DNA of 64,000 bases from Leptolyngbya sp. O-77 (lineage in GTDB: Bacteria > Cyanobacteriota > Cyanobacteriia > Elainellales > Elainellaceae): the NCBI RefSeq assembly GCF_001548395.1, contig NZ_AP017367.1:4501001-4565000 (forward strand), read 5' to 3'. The stretch's first letter is position 1, and each line of letters starts with the position of its first letter. The notes under the pieces are model-generated. The model saw only the letters and a program-made list of their open reading frames with translations, had not been told where the DNA came from and made no database searches. Both the position numbers and the translations under genes were made by a program. Shown here piece after piece: positions 56,901-64,000 of the stretch.

Positions 56901-58402
56901 ACCCCGCGAAATATCCGGTTTGCCCCAGCGACGGCCAGCGTTGTCAGGCTACCGCTGATGTTTTGGTTAAACGCAGCCGTGTCTACGATTCTGACCAGAG
57001 AATTATTTGCTGCTGTTACTTGGGTGCCGTATAGCTCTACCGTACCGCCAACCACTTTGCCCGCTAGCCCAATAATCTGTCCCGCATCATAACGTCCTCG
57101 TGAGATCCAGTTTGTGCCATCAAAAGAGAACTTGTGAATGCCACGCGATGTGGTCAGTCCGCTGTAATCAGCAACATAAAGCGTATCGACTCCGGCGATC
57201 GATGCATCTCGGTCGAGCAGTACAAACTCATAGGGCAACTGTCCTGCAACGGCTCGCAACGTCAGCGTGTGGGAGCCGCTCGTCGGCGTGCCCGTGCCGA
57301 CGGTGTTAAGTCCAACAAAGCCTGTGCCTGTGGCTGTCAGATAAAGCTGTCCGTTATAAATTCCTAAAGATCTTGAGGCGCGGTCAGGCGTTGTTAGCTG
57401 CGTGCTGGTTCCAGAACTGCCGTAGGAGACATAGCGGACACCACCGCTATTGTTATTCGATACACCCGCGACCCAAAACTCAGTCCCATCGGTAGTGGCC
57501 ACACCGCGAGGTTCGTCCCGGTTAAACCCGTCGCTGATGCGGGTTGACGTGTCGATGACGCCGTTTCCGTCAATCAAAGCAACCACGCGATTGGTGGCAG
57601 CGCTTTCAGTCTTGGTGACATCGTCAGTGCCCACAGCCGCATCATAGCCAGCGACAGTCAGAAATTGCCCGTTAACCGATAAGGTCAGCGAGCCTTGAGA
57701 AAGGCTGGTGCCGCTTAGCGTCATGCGGCGGTTGCTGCCGTTGACTGCGGTCGGCATGGGAATAGATTGCAGCAGGTTGCCGTTCGTATCGTACTCATCT
57801 AGAAAAACAGCAGTTGCTGCATTGGTCAGCGCTGCACTGCCATCACCAACTCGAAGAACAACAATGCTGTTAGCAGTGAATTGCCCCAGAATGCCGCTAT
57901 AGTTTCTTAAACTCTCAGCGCTGAAGGGTGTGGGTGCTTCGATGTTGCCTGTGGTGTACTCCAGCGTCCAGTCGCCGCCGTAGGCAGCGCTGCCCGTTGG
58001 GTTTGTGGATGCAGCAAGGTTGGCGCCGGTGATTTCAGCAAGCTGATCTACAAACGCGCTGCCCTCGCCATCAGCGATGTTGCAGCCGTAGAGTAGGATA
58101 TCGGCATTGTCTGTCAGCGCGGCAGACCAGGATTGCAGGAACGTGTTGTAGTGTGCCAGCGTATCGCCGTTTAGCACTGCGGAGCCTAGCTGGAGGTTGC
58201 CTGCGCTGCCGTGAGAAATAATGTGAACGCTGCTGACGTTATTGCGTCCAGTCAGGGAGTCTGTAATTTGCTGAATGCCGTCTAGTTCAGCGCTGAGAAC
58301 ATAAACATCAGCATCGGCGTGGATGCCTGCAATCAATGTTTGGTAATCCGGCGTGGCAGCATCGATAAAAACGACGGTGGGCTGACTGGTGATAGAAGGC
58401 AT
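53927..58402 (-). CDS. Giant secreted DUF4347 / cadherin-like / RTX repeat protein
   Basis: About 1491 residues from ATG 58402; an in-frame start at 58432 adds ten residues. Residues 1-165 are DUF4347 (TVVFIDAATPDYQTLIAGIH, VHIISHGSAGNLQLGS). About 300 residues of a beta-propeller-like region follow. Then come six or seven cadherin-like tandem repeats of about 90 residues (VNDAPVANAATLTT), two putative Ig repeats (LPAWLTFDPVTRTFSGTPAG), and RTX calcium-binding nonapeptides (GGSGNDLMRGLGGADLLLGG). There is no signal peptide; RTX tails are normally exported by type I secretion. It is likely a cell-surface or matrix adhesin. It stands alone. Confidence 0.88.
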   Translation of the reverse strand: MPSITSQPTVVFIDAATPDYQTLIAGIHADADVYVLSAELDGIQQITDSLTGRNNVSSVHIISHGSAGNLQLGSAVLNGDTLAHYNTFLQSWSAALTDNADILLYGCNIADGEGSAFVDQLAEITGANLAASTNPTGSAAYGGDWTLEYTTGNIEAPTPFSAESLRNYSGILGQFTANSIVVLRVGDGSAALTNAATAVFLDEYDTNGNLLQSIPMPTAVNGSNRRMTLSGTSLSQGSLTLSVNGQFLTVAGYDAAVGTDDVTKTESAATNRVVALIDGNGVIDTSTRISDGFNRDEPRGVATTDGTEFWVAGVSNNNSGGVRYVSYGSSGTSTQLTTPDRASRSLGIYNGQLYLTATGTGFVGLNTVGTGTPTSGSHTLTLRAVAGQLPYEFVLLDRDASIAGVDTLYVADYSGLTTSRGIHKFSFDGTNWISRGRYDAGQIIGLAGKVVGGTVELYGTQVTAANNSLVRIVDTAAFNQNISGSLTTLAVAGANRIFRGVAFSPSAVVNQPPVANSGSLITNEDAAFSGTLSGSDPEGAALTYSIVNQPANGTVTITNAATGAYTFTPNLNFNGSDSFTFRVNDSVNDSGTATITITVNPVNDAPTASGVILNTDEDVAGSGFLLGADVDGDGLTYEIVTLPTKGSVVITNTTTGAFTYTPNANANGADSFTYRVFDGTVYSSPATLTVAIAPVNDAPQASNSNLSTSRNQPQSSTISAADVDGDTLTYSVVTAPANGTLTSFDAATGAFTYLPNAGYVGPDSFSFQANDGSGAPNALSNVATVNIMVNFGNNAPVANSSNLTTNEDVAVPGTLSGTDGDNDPLIYAIATGPSQGSITAFDSSTGAFTYTPNPNANGSDSFSFRVFDGFEESAPATVTITINAINDAPVANAATLTTRTGKTEVSVLTATDVEGDPLSFSIVSAPAHGTVTITNALTGEYTYTANAGFSGSDSFTFRANDGTDDSAPATVNITVGPNSAPIATNGNLTTRTNVDKAGMLTATDPDSDPIRFSIVTAPSHGTVVITNTATGAYTYTPNPGYSGPDSFVFRANDGIFDSAPGTVSVVVAANQAPTLVSPLPRRGATEKQLFTAQIPVNAFVDPDGDSLTYTATLENGAPLPAWLTFNPANRTFSGTPANANVGTIALRVVATDPSGARSEGTFTLTVLNVNDAPVLQKPISDQAATTGRGFSLVLAADTFADVDAGDVLTYTARLSDGSPLPAWLTFDPVTRTFSGTPAGENAGSYRVVVRATDSSGISIADEFDLVVKLGGSSSGGGQNGKPKKLNRIVGSSKSDVLKGTRLGDRMVGGSGNDLMRGLGGADLLLGGDGTDRMIGGSGNDTLIGGRGADVLSGGAGDDVLVAGETTDLQRSFAESAEIDQRAIASNILKGGKGNDLLVSGGRSDVMIGGAGRDTFVLAKHGSADFIRDFKIGTDVIGLAKGLTFGDLRIQQFSKGTRILLDGSNEVIAELSGVRANKLTAASFVPFTRLPL

Positions 58403-58432
58403 GGTTGGTTTGAGGTAGATGGATAGATACAC

Positions 58433-59024
58433 AAAGACTCACAAAGACTCACGAAGACTAATGTGCGAAAATTGAGGCACCAAAACCGACACAAAAACTC
58501 AGGAGCGATCGCCCCAAATGTAGTTATTCAAATAACTTTAAATCCCAAATTACCCAGGCGCTTTATATCGGAAAGTCCTGCCTCTAGTATCAATTTTTGA
58601 TTTCAGACTTGCGACTTTAGATTGCCCATCGAGTATCTGCAAGGTTTCTAGTAACTTCATTCTTGACATCGCCTGGGAGAATTTACACAACTATGCTTGC
58701 ACTGAGATACACGGGTTCCAAACTGTGGTGCAGCAGTCTACAAAGCAGCCTAAAATTGCTTTCATAAACAAAGAGTTCCCCGTGTTGCAAAACATTAAAC
58801 GAGTTGAGCCATAAATTTTCAGTAAATTTACGTCTGAAGTCTAGAAGCTTATTGAATGCTAAAAATACAGAAGTTTCAGAGTCCAAAGGTGATTATTGTT
58901 GACAAAAATTCAGCCATATTGCGGAATTTCTAAGCGGTTTAAGCGGCAAGTCCGTAAGGTTTCGGAGCCGTTTTTGCCTCTACTTTTTCGGAAACTGTCC
59001 TTGACAGAGGCTCAGGCTCATGAG
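58433..59024. other. Intergenic region without recognised genes
   Basis: This 592-bp stretch is AT-richer than its flanks. It begins with three short direct repeats of the type TCACAAAGAC (58432-58460), which lie just upstream of the giant surface-protein gene. A 67-codon open frame at 58683-58886 has no recognisable features and I do not call it. No RNA gene was seen. Confidence 0.5.
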
Positions 59025-59612
59025 CTACACGGAGACCTGAGTAGAATCCAGGAATTTTGAACTTTGACTTACAAACGCCTGCAATATTTTGATTTGTGCG
59101 CTAGTCGGGGCGGCGATCGCCTGCACCTGCTGAACATAGCGCAGCGCCTCCCACACCTCTAACTGGTGATAACGACACAAATACGCAGCACACACTAGGG
59201 GCGATCGCTCGACTCCCCGCCGACAGTGGACATAAACTGGGCGCTGGCGACGGAGGTGCTGATGCAGCAGTTCTGTTGCCACTTCAAAGTGTTGAACCTG
59301 AAGCGGAACCAAGTAGGATTGATTTGGCAAAATATATCGCTGATAGTAAAACTTTTCTGCAATGTTTTGCGGCAGTCTCCCCTCTGCGTCGGCACAGAGC
59401 GATAGCACCACCTCTACGTTGGCGGCGGTGAGGATGCTAGCGTAGTCTGGTTGTGGGAGGGGTCCCAGGGCCAGACGGTTGGGCAAAATCCAGCAAATTT
59501 GAGTTTGGCGGAGGAGCGTGGCGGAGGACTGGATAGAACGGTAGGGCGATCGCCCTGGTTTTAGGACTAGCCCCTGTCGCGATCGCAGTGTTTTCAAAAT
59601 GCCCTCGCCCAT
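59025..59612 (-). CDS. Dual-specificity-type protein phosphatase
   Basis: The 195-residue product has the cysteine-phosphatase loop YVHCRRGVERSPLVCAAYL (HCxxGxxRS) near residue 128 and a general-acid region around VVLSLCADAEGRLP. It belongs to the DSP/PTP fold and should dephosphorylate phosphoproteins, or perhaps phospholipids or inositides. The ATG at 59612 is the first start before the conserved part. Its upstream DNA is shared with the small membrane protein gene transcribed the other way. Confidence 0.85.
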   Translation of the reverse strand: MGEGILKTLRSRQGLVLKPGRSPYRSIQSSATLLRQTQICWILPNRLALGPLPQPDYASILTAANVEVVLSLCADAEGRLPQNIAEKFYYQRYILPNQSYLVPLQVQHFEVATELLHQHLRRQRPVYVHCRRGVERSPLVCAAYLCRYHQLEVWEALRYVQQVQAIAAPTSAQIKILQAFVSQSSKFLDSTQVSV

Positions 59613-59715
59613 CGTGGATTCCCCTATATCAGCGCCGATTCTACTTCAACCTTTTCAACCTTCAAGGCTACTTGCTCTATATCAGGAACCACTTTCTGCC
59701 CCCACTCAAACTCAC

Positions 59716-59928
59716 ATGGTTCACGTCTCTCATTTTTTAACCGCCTATCTCGTGCTTTCGGCGATCGCCTTTACCGTTTATCTATCCATTTTTCTAAAAG
59801 ACCCCTCAACCCCTAAAACAGATCACTTATCCTGGCTAGTGCTGATCGTTGCTACGTTGCTCTCGCCCATTTCGCTGCCCATCTCGCTGCTGAAGTGGCT
59901 AAAATCGCTCCGCCGCCCAGCCGAGTAG
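59716..59928 (+). CDS. Small two-helix membrane protein, unknown function
   Basis: From ATG 59716 the product is 70 residues: helix 1 FLTAYLVLSAIAFTVYLSIF, a short loop KDPSTPKTDH, then helix 2 LVLIVATLLSPISLPISLLK and a basic tail. An upstream in-frame ATG at 59599 overlaps the phosphatase gene and adds residues that look non-coding. I do not recognise the family with certainty. It is divergent from the phosphatase. Confidence 0.6.
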   Translation: MVHVSHFLTAYLVLSAIAFTVYLSIFLKDPSTPKTDHLSWLVLIVATLLSPISLPISLLKWLKSLRRPAE

Positions 59929-60090
59929 GCTCTTCAAAAACTGAAAGAAAGCTTAAAAAATGCTTATAAAAATACTGTCAAAAAAAATGCTCTAAAGTGT
60001 ATAGAGACTTTGCAGTCCAAAATAATCTTTGGCAGTTCAAGCCAGTCCAGAGTTCGTCATGATTGGCTCATTTCTACCCTTTACACAGCC

Positions 60091-60723
60091 ATGTCTACGC
60101 TAAAGTCCCCTTTGTCCAAAAACGCCTCCTCAGGAATGGCTCACGCTTCTCCTATCGCTTTCACCAACACAAATCTGCCTGCGGTCACGAACCCATCCTT
60201 GCATTTCACGATTGCTCGTGCCTCAATGCCAGATGCCCTAAGCCCTCAGTCCACTCGACCAGCCACCAGAAATGTTCGCTTGGTTGGGGCATTTCGCGGC
60301 AGTGCGCCACTCAGAATCCTCAGCATTCAAGGGGTTGGCTCCGCCACTCGGCTGCGCCAGTCTCAGATTGGCGGTATTTGGGAATTTTTTAGCAATCGAC
60401 TATTTCGCTTTACGCCCAGAGGAATTGGCACTATCGTCCGCGATGACCTCTTTCCTGTAGTTGGCACTTATCGACTATCCCGCAACTCTATTCGCATCTC
60501 TGGACAACGCAGCAGCAGTATTGGCCTGGGGGGCGGTGCAGCCGTCTTTATCGATGGCATCTTTGCACGCGCACAAAATGGTCAAGTTTTTGCCCGCATT
60601 ATCCAATCCACCACAGCTTCCTCAGCCTTTGTGGGCATCGGCGGCCCAATTAGCGGCGGTTCCAGAAATACCTACGACTTTACAATCCGCATGGCCAGAA
60701 TCGTAGGCAACCTGCTGCGCTAA
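60091..60723 (+). CDS. Hypothetical protein
   Basis: The product is 210 residues from ATG 60091; a TTG at 60010 is less likely. It is Ser/Thr/Ala-rich at the N-terminus (MSTLKSPLSKNASSG). From about residue 65 it has a beta-rich, basic domain with VRLVGAFRGSAPLRILSIQG, FSNRLFRFTPRGIGTIV and ISGQRSSSIGLGGGAAVFID. No signal peptide, membrane helix or catalytic motif is clear. It is followed by an inverted repeat (CTGG.TAAGAG/CTCTTA.CCAG, about 60731-60762) that may end the transcript. I cannot assign a function. Confidence 0.55.
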   Translation: MSTLKSPLSKNASSGMAHASPIAFTNTNLPAVTNPSLHFTIARASMPDALSPQSTRPATRNVRLVGAFRGSAPLRILSIQGVGSATRLRQSQIGGIWEFFSNRLFRFTPRGIGTIVRDDLFPVVGTYRLSRNSIRISGQRSSSIGLGGGAAVFIDGIFARAQNGQVFARIIQSTTASSAFVGIGGPISGGSRNTYDFTIRMARIVGNLLR

Positions 60724-60806
60724 AAAAATCCTGGATAAGAGCGTTTCTTACTCTTACCCAGAATTCAAACCTGCATCAAATGCTTTAATCGATGAAACGT
60801 CAGCAT

Positions 60807-61547
60807 CTATGCAGCGGGCTGTGTTTTGGATGCTTTGCTGCGCTTTTTCTTGGCACCCCTGGCCCAGCGAGTAAGGTGCCAGATATAGATAAACAAGAAG
60901 CCAGCAATCAAGGCGCTCAAGTTCCACTTGGCAGAGCTTTCCATCAGGCGGTTGCGGCGGCTTGCCTTTTCAATTTCCACCTGCTCCTGCATCCGCTCCT
61001 TAAACTGAGACAACTGGCTCAGCATTTGCTCCTTGGGCGCTCTGGCTGCATCTCCCTCCAGCGTCACGCCCTGGCTCTCCAAAAAGCCCTTGATTTGCTC
61101 CGCGCTGGCATCATTGATTTGCTTCTCGAAAGCAGCTACCTGCTCAAGCTGCTGGCTAAATTGGTTACTGATCAAATCCATGCTCTGGCTATTCAGCCGT
61201 AGCGTATTCGTCACGCCCAGCGGAACCAGCAGCAGCAGGAAAATACCAAACAGCATTGATACCCAGGAAAGGAACTTGAGAACAGGCCGTTCCCACTTAC
61301 TGCGAAACTGCATTTCCCCAAAAAAGATTAGCGCCGCCGCCAAAAGTGGAACAGGAACTCGCTCTACGATTGCACCCATTGTTTCAAACTCCCAAATGGG
61401 ATTAGTGAATCGGGGTGGGAACAGAATTGTGAACAGGTCAAGCGTCGTCAGAACCAACAGTCCATACCCGGCCCAACGCAGCAGCACTGGGGAAAAAGGC
61501 TTGCTTGCGGGGGAGGGAGTGGGAGATTCGGGTTGGGCTTGAGTCAT
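60807..61547 (-). CDS. HpsJ-like, cyanoexosortase-associated membrane protein
   Basis: The product is 246 residues from ATG 61547 with a clear GGAGG eight bases upstream; the frame to 61892 is not used. It has a Pro-rich N-terminus, then a helix AGYGLLVLTTLDLFTILFPP and two further N-terminal helices. A coiled-coil-like helix runs over residues 120-205 (LISNQFSQQLEQVAAFEKQI), and a last helix WNLSALIAGFLFIYIWHLTR precedes a Lys-rich tail. This layout matches HpsJ-like proteins next to cyanoexosortase A genes. It probably supports exopolysaccharide or sorted-protein handling. It is third in the exosortase operon. Confidence 0.8.
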   Translation of the reverse strand: MTQAQPESPTPSPASKPFSPVLLRWAGYGLLVLTTLDLFTILFPPRFTNPIWEFETMGAIVERVPVPLLAAALIFFGEMQFRSKWERPVLKFLSWVSMLFGIFLLLLVPLGVTNTLRLNSQSMDLISNQFSQQLEQVAAFEKQINDASAEQIKGFLESQGVTLEGDAARAPKEQMLSQLSQFKERMQEQVEIEKASRRNRLMESSAKWNLSALIAGFLFIYIWHLTRWARGAKKKRSKASKTQPAA

Positions 61548-61639
61548 AGGATATCCTCCGAGTATGTCAATAACCGAGTGAAATGGGGTGAAAAAAAGGG
61601 AGCCAAGGAGCGTCTCGCAGACTTCAGGAAACGGGAAAC

Positions 61640-62344
61640 TTAGGGAGTCGGAAACTGGGGTTGCCACCATGCCTGCCAGTCTTTCCAGGCGGCTTTGAGC
61701 TGCGGATAGACCTGATCTGCCGGGGTGTTTTGGAGTGGGGCAGACATCACCGTCCACAGACAGCGCCCATCTCGCAGCGTCTCTCGACCCAGCAGGACGG
61801 GCAGGGCCCGCTCTGGGCGCAAGTCGAGGGCGTAACGGTTTTGCATAAACTGCGCCTCGGTGACGGTGCTGGAGCCGCGAGGATTGATGCAACTGGTGAG
61901 ATGGGCGTGGGTTTCATCGGCGTAGATGCTGTAGAATCCGCCTGATTCGTCTTGCTGAATGGTTGTGGGAAACGCAACCGTTGGGGTGGATTTGCCATAC
62001 TTCAGCAATAAATTGCGGACGCTGGGGTCGGTGTTGACCAGGTATCGGATTTCTACTGTGAGAGCGCGATCGCCCTTCGTATAGTCGTATCGCTTGCCCG
62101 ACACCATCTCTGCCTGCGCCTTTTCGGGAATCGGCAGCGCTGTTGCCGACTGAGCCTGCCAGCCAGGAAGGGGCACCTGCTCCGGGAAGTCAAATTCGGC
62201 CTTCGTCTGCTCAGCGGTCGGGGGAAACAGGAGCAAGCGCCCCAGTACCAGCACCACGCCCCCCAAGGTCAATGCCAGCAGCGACAGGCGAGTATATTTC
62301 GCAACTAAGTTTTCGGCTGAGTTTGCAGATAAGTTTGCAGTCAT
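61640..62344 (-). CDS. Cyanoexosortase A system-associated protein
   Basis: The product is 234 residues from ATG 62344; a GTG at 62383 directly after the exosortase stop is an alternative. One N-terminal membrane helix (LSLLALTLGGVVLVLGRLLL) precedes a periplasmic domain resembling EpsI-type exosortase partners (FDFPEQVPLPGWQAQ, GKRYDYTKGDRALTVEIRYL, RCLWTVMSAP). Such proteins accompany exosortases and are needed for their polysaccharide or sorting role. The position between the exosortase and the HpsJ-like gene supports the call. Confidence 0.82.
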   Translation of the reverse strand: MTANLSANSAENLVAKYTRLSLLALTLGGVVLVLGRLLLFPPTAEQTKAEFDFPEQVPLPGWQAQSATALPIPEKAQAEMVSGKRYDYTKGDRALTVEIRYLVNTDPSVRNLLLKYGKSTPTVAFPTTIQQDESGGFYSIYADETHAHLTSCINPRGSSTVTEAQFMQNRYALDLRPERALPVLLGRETLRDGRCLWTVMSAPLQNTPADQVYPQLKAAWKDWQAWWQPQFPTP

Positions 62345-62383
62345 GAACGTGCTATCACGAAAGGAACTATGGCTCTTGCCCAC

Positions 62384-63301
62384 TCAAGCGGCTCGTCCTG
62401 CGGATGATCCCAGAAACAGTTCGTCCTCCGTTGAATCGTCACCGACCTCCGCTAAGGCCGTCCAGCATTCAGCAGCCTCCTGCCAGCGCAGCAGCAGCCA
62501 GCACACGCCGCCAAAAATCAGCACAGCAATCATGGAAAAGATGAGCGACCCGGTGCCTTCATGCCAGTATTCAAACGCCTCTGGCTGAGAAGATGCGACC
62601 AGATAGGCCATCAAAGACACCCGCACCCCGTTGACCCCAAAAGCGATCAACACCGCCAGCGCAACTGCCAGTCCGCGACGCAGCCAGTTCAAAGGGAACA
62701 TCACCACAAACAAACCCGCTAGCGACAGCAGGTAAGTAATGCCCTCAATGCCAGAACAGCCAGGATAGACCTCGACTGACCCGGTGGGCAGGTGAATATT
62801 GACTCCATCGCGAACTACTTCAAACCCGCCATACCAGAGCAGAGCGGTCGAAAATTTCGCCGTCCACAGCGTCGGGTCAAACAGCGGCGGAATAAACACC
62901 TTGGGCGCACCCAGACAAAACAGCAGCAACAGTTCTTGTCGATATTGCCCCAATCCGCGAAAACCAGAGGATAGGAGGGCTAATCCTAAACCAGCCGTGA
63001 GCGGAGCTAGCAGCAAAAACGCCTCGCCCGGAGTTGCCAAACTCCGCAACAGCACGAACACAATCAGCATGGCTCCAAGCACGCTTGCGAGAATGCTGCT
63101 ATCAAAGCGCAGTGTATGCTGGCGATCGCCCAACAGCGAGGCCAGCGCCGCAAAAAACAGAATGCTGCTGCCCAGCAAATCGACGTTATCAGCCCGCCAA
63201 ACCAGCGTCAGGTGAATTGCAGCCAGCCCAGCGGCGATCGCCACCAGCCAGAACCGAAACTCGGTGACTGATCTGAAGTTCAAAGACGAAAACGTTTTCA
63301 T
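62384..63301 (-). CDS. crtA: Cyanoexosortase A
   Basis: The product is 305 residues from ATG 63301; the open frame reaches 63421 without family sequence. It has eight or so membrane helices and the exosortase active residues: Cys in VEVYPGCSGIEG, Arg in FGVNGVRVSLMAY and His in YWHEGTGSLIFSM. Exosortases are thought to cleave and sort PEP-CTERM-type proteins to the envelope and are linked to exopolysaccharide loci. It is the first gene of a three-gene operon. No PEP-CTERM substrate gene was found inside the window. Confidence 0.9.
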   Translation of the reverse strand: MKTFSSLNFRSVTEFRFWLVAIAAGLAAIHLTLVWRADNVDLLGSSILFFAALASLLGDRQHTLRFDSSILASVLGAMLIVFVLLRSLATPGEAFLLLAPLTAGLGLALLSSGFRGLGQYRQELLLLFCLGAPKVFIPPLFDPTLWTAKFSTALLWYGGFEVVRDGVNIHLPTGSVEVYPGCSGIEGITYLLSLAGLFVVMFPLNWLRRGLAVALAVLIAFGVNGVRVSLMAYLVASSQPEAFEYWHEGTGSLIFSMIAVLIFGGVCWLLLRWQEAAECWTALAEVGDDSTEDELFLGSSAGRAA

Positions 63302-63916
63302 ACAAACTGTTAGAGGAGGTTCAAATCTGGTTTGCGAGGGTTCGCATTCAAACTTTGAACCGTACAACGCTAGTGTGCCCAGGTGCGATCGCTTCCTAAC
63401 AGACGCAATATTTTGCGGCAATGAGCGCAGTCCATAGGCGGAAAAATCTCATTCGATGTGCCTAAATTTCCCTATCGGGCGATCGCAAAAGTGATGATAA
63501 CGAGTACACAAACCGAACAGACTGGTGAAAAATACGGTCACTAAGGGGGCGATGATTTCGCAGATTGGATTTGCGCCTTGGTTTCAAAAGATCAGCCCTT
63601 CCTGCAACCTGAAAGTCCATCAAAAGAAGACTTTTGGCCCTTTTTACTGGCCAATGGACTACTCGCTGTGTAGGTGATTTTTTCAGGCAAAGTATTTAAC
63701 TCATTAAAACCACACAAAACCCATACAATATCAAGACAAAAGCGCCGCAGCCCGCCCCCTTAGAGGGCGGAAACTCGTACGTAATCTCCCTCTGTTTACC
63801 CGGCTTTTGCGGATGTTATTACCGAATGTAGATGGTCATTGACTCTGCGAACAAACCGCCTGGTTTGGATTTCGGATGACTATCGAGCAAAAGACCTCAG
63901 GAATGGAGCGTGCTGG
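63302..63916. promoter_or_regulatory. Intergenic region between exosortase and WecG-like gene
   Basis: These 615 bp separate two divergent genes and must hold both promoters. A six-base-pair GC stem CCGCCC/GGGCGG lies at 63752-63770, without a T-tract. AT-rich stretches near 63690-63740 would suit a promoter. I see no coding sequence or known RNA motif. Confidence 0.5.
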
Positions 63917-64000
63917 ATGGACAGCGTTAAGATTCTGAACGTGCAAATTGATAACCTGTCAACACAGGAACTACTGGAAAAGCTAACCAGCGGCGTTGTT
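63917..64000 (+). CDS. WecG/TagA/CpsF family glycosyltransferase (N-terminus only)
   Basis: The last 28 codons of the window read MDSVKILNVQIDNLSTQELL and continue to the edge. This is the usual N-terminus of WecG/TagA/CpsF transferases, which add N-acetylmannosaminuronate-type sugars in exopolysaccharide synthesis. It lies divergently beside the exosortase operon, a frequent arrangement in polysaccharide loci. With so little sequence the family call is provisional. Confidence 0.65.
   Translation, partial: MDSVKILNVQIDNLSTQELLEKLTSGVV

Noticed and set aside
58683..58886. 67-codon leftward frame
   Set aside because: No family features, no ribosome site and AT-rich surroundings; probably chance.
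60807..61892. Full 361-codon reading of the HpsJ-like frame
   Set aside because: The first 115 codons overlap the upstream exosortase-associated gene in another frame; a good ribosome site precedes ATG 61547.

Overview
The window looks like chromosomal DNA of a non-marine filamentous cyanobacterium, probably Leptolyngbya-like. The HIP1 octamer GCGATCGC is very frequent on both strands. Ycf34, a high-light-inducible protein, a WD40 Ser/Thr kinase with a cyanobacterial zinc-ribbon N-terminus, a cyanoexosortase locus and a CIA30 protein all point the same way. The species assignment is inference. I saw no rRNA, tRNA or CRISPR array.

Left part (1-12.2 kb) is mostly housekeeping: a WD40 kinase cut by the window edge, ycf34, a tRNA nucleotidyltransferase, a DUF6629-like membrane protein, a CIA30 protein, dxs, ald, a high-light-inducible protein, a conserved hypothetical and leuA. 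Two related MITE-like elements lie at 4866-4988 and 7738-7847. A STAND NTPase with TPR-like repeats (12199-14685) separates this part from the next.

Centre (14.8-49.8 kb) reads as one large lipid or polyketide locus. A leftward arm encodes a FAAL-ACP-KS protein, an AT-DH-ER-KR-ACP protein, a KS protein that has lost its AT, a secreted START-like protein, a short-chain reductase resembling 3-ketosphinganine reductase, and a multi-membrane-span protein. A rightward arm starts from the same 457-bp divergent promoter region. It encodes a LeuA-family enzyme resembling HphA, then a 2703-residue PKS (KS-AT-DH-ER-KR-ACP) that ends in an alpha-oxoamine synthase (AONS) domain. Next come a PagL-like outer-membrane deacylase and an opposing set of a GT4 glycosyltransferase, an aspartyl/LpxO-like hydroxylase, two near-duplicate GT-C membrane proteins and an alpha/beta hydrolase. 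The far end holds a LeuB-like gene, a fused LeuC/LeuD-like gene and a Sfp/HetI-type phosphopantetheinyl transferase.

My reading (inference) is that a FAAL-activated fatty acid is extended by fully reducing PKS modules. The AONS domain then releases it by decarboxylative condensation with an amino acid, giving a 2-amino-3-ketone. The SDR would reduce the ketone to a sphingoid-like amino alcohol, and the hydroxylase and glycosyltransferases could decorate it. The HphA/B/CD set could supply a chain-elongated amino acid such as homophenylalanine as the AONS substrate. Two single-base frameshifts interrupt the leftward PKS arm, so either the sequence has indel errors or this arm is decaying.

Right part (49.9-64 kb): a molybdate regulator with a frameshift and a modABC operon; a 1.5-thousand-residue DUF4347/cadherin-like/RTX surface protein; a dual-specificity-type phosphatase; two small proteins of unknown role; a cyanoexosortase A operon; and the start of a WecG/TagA-type glycosyltransferase at the window edge. 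Small palindromic repeats inserted in coding sequence are scattered through the STAND and PKS genes.
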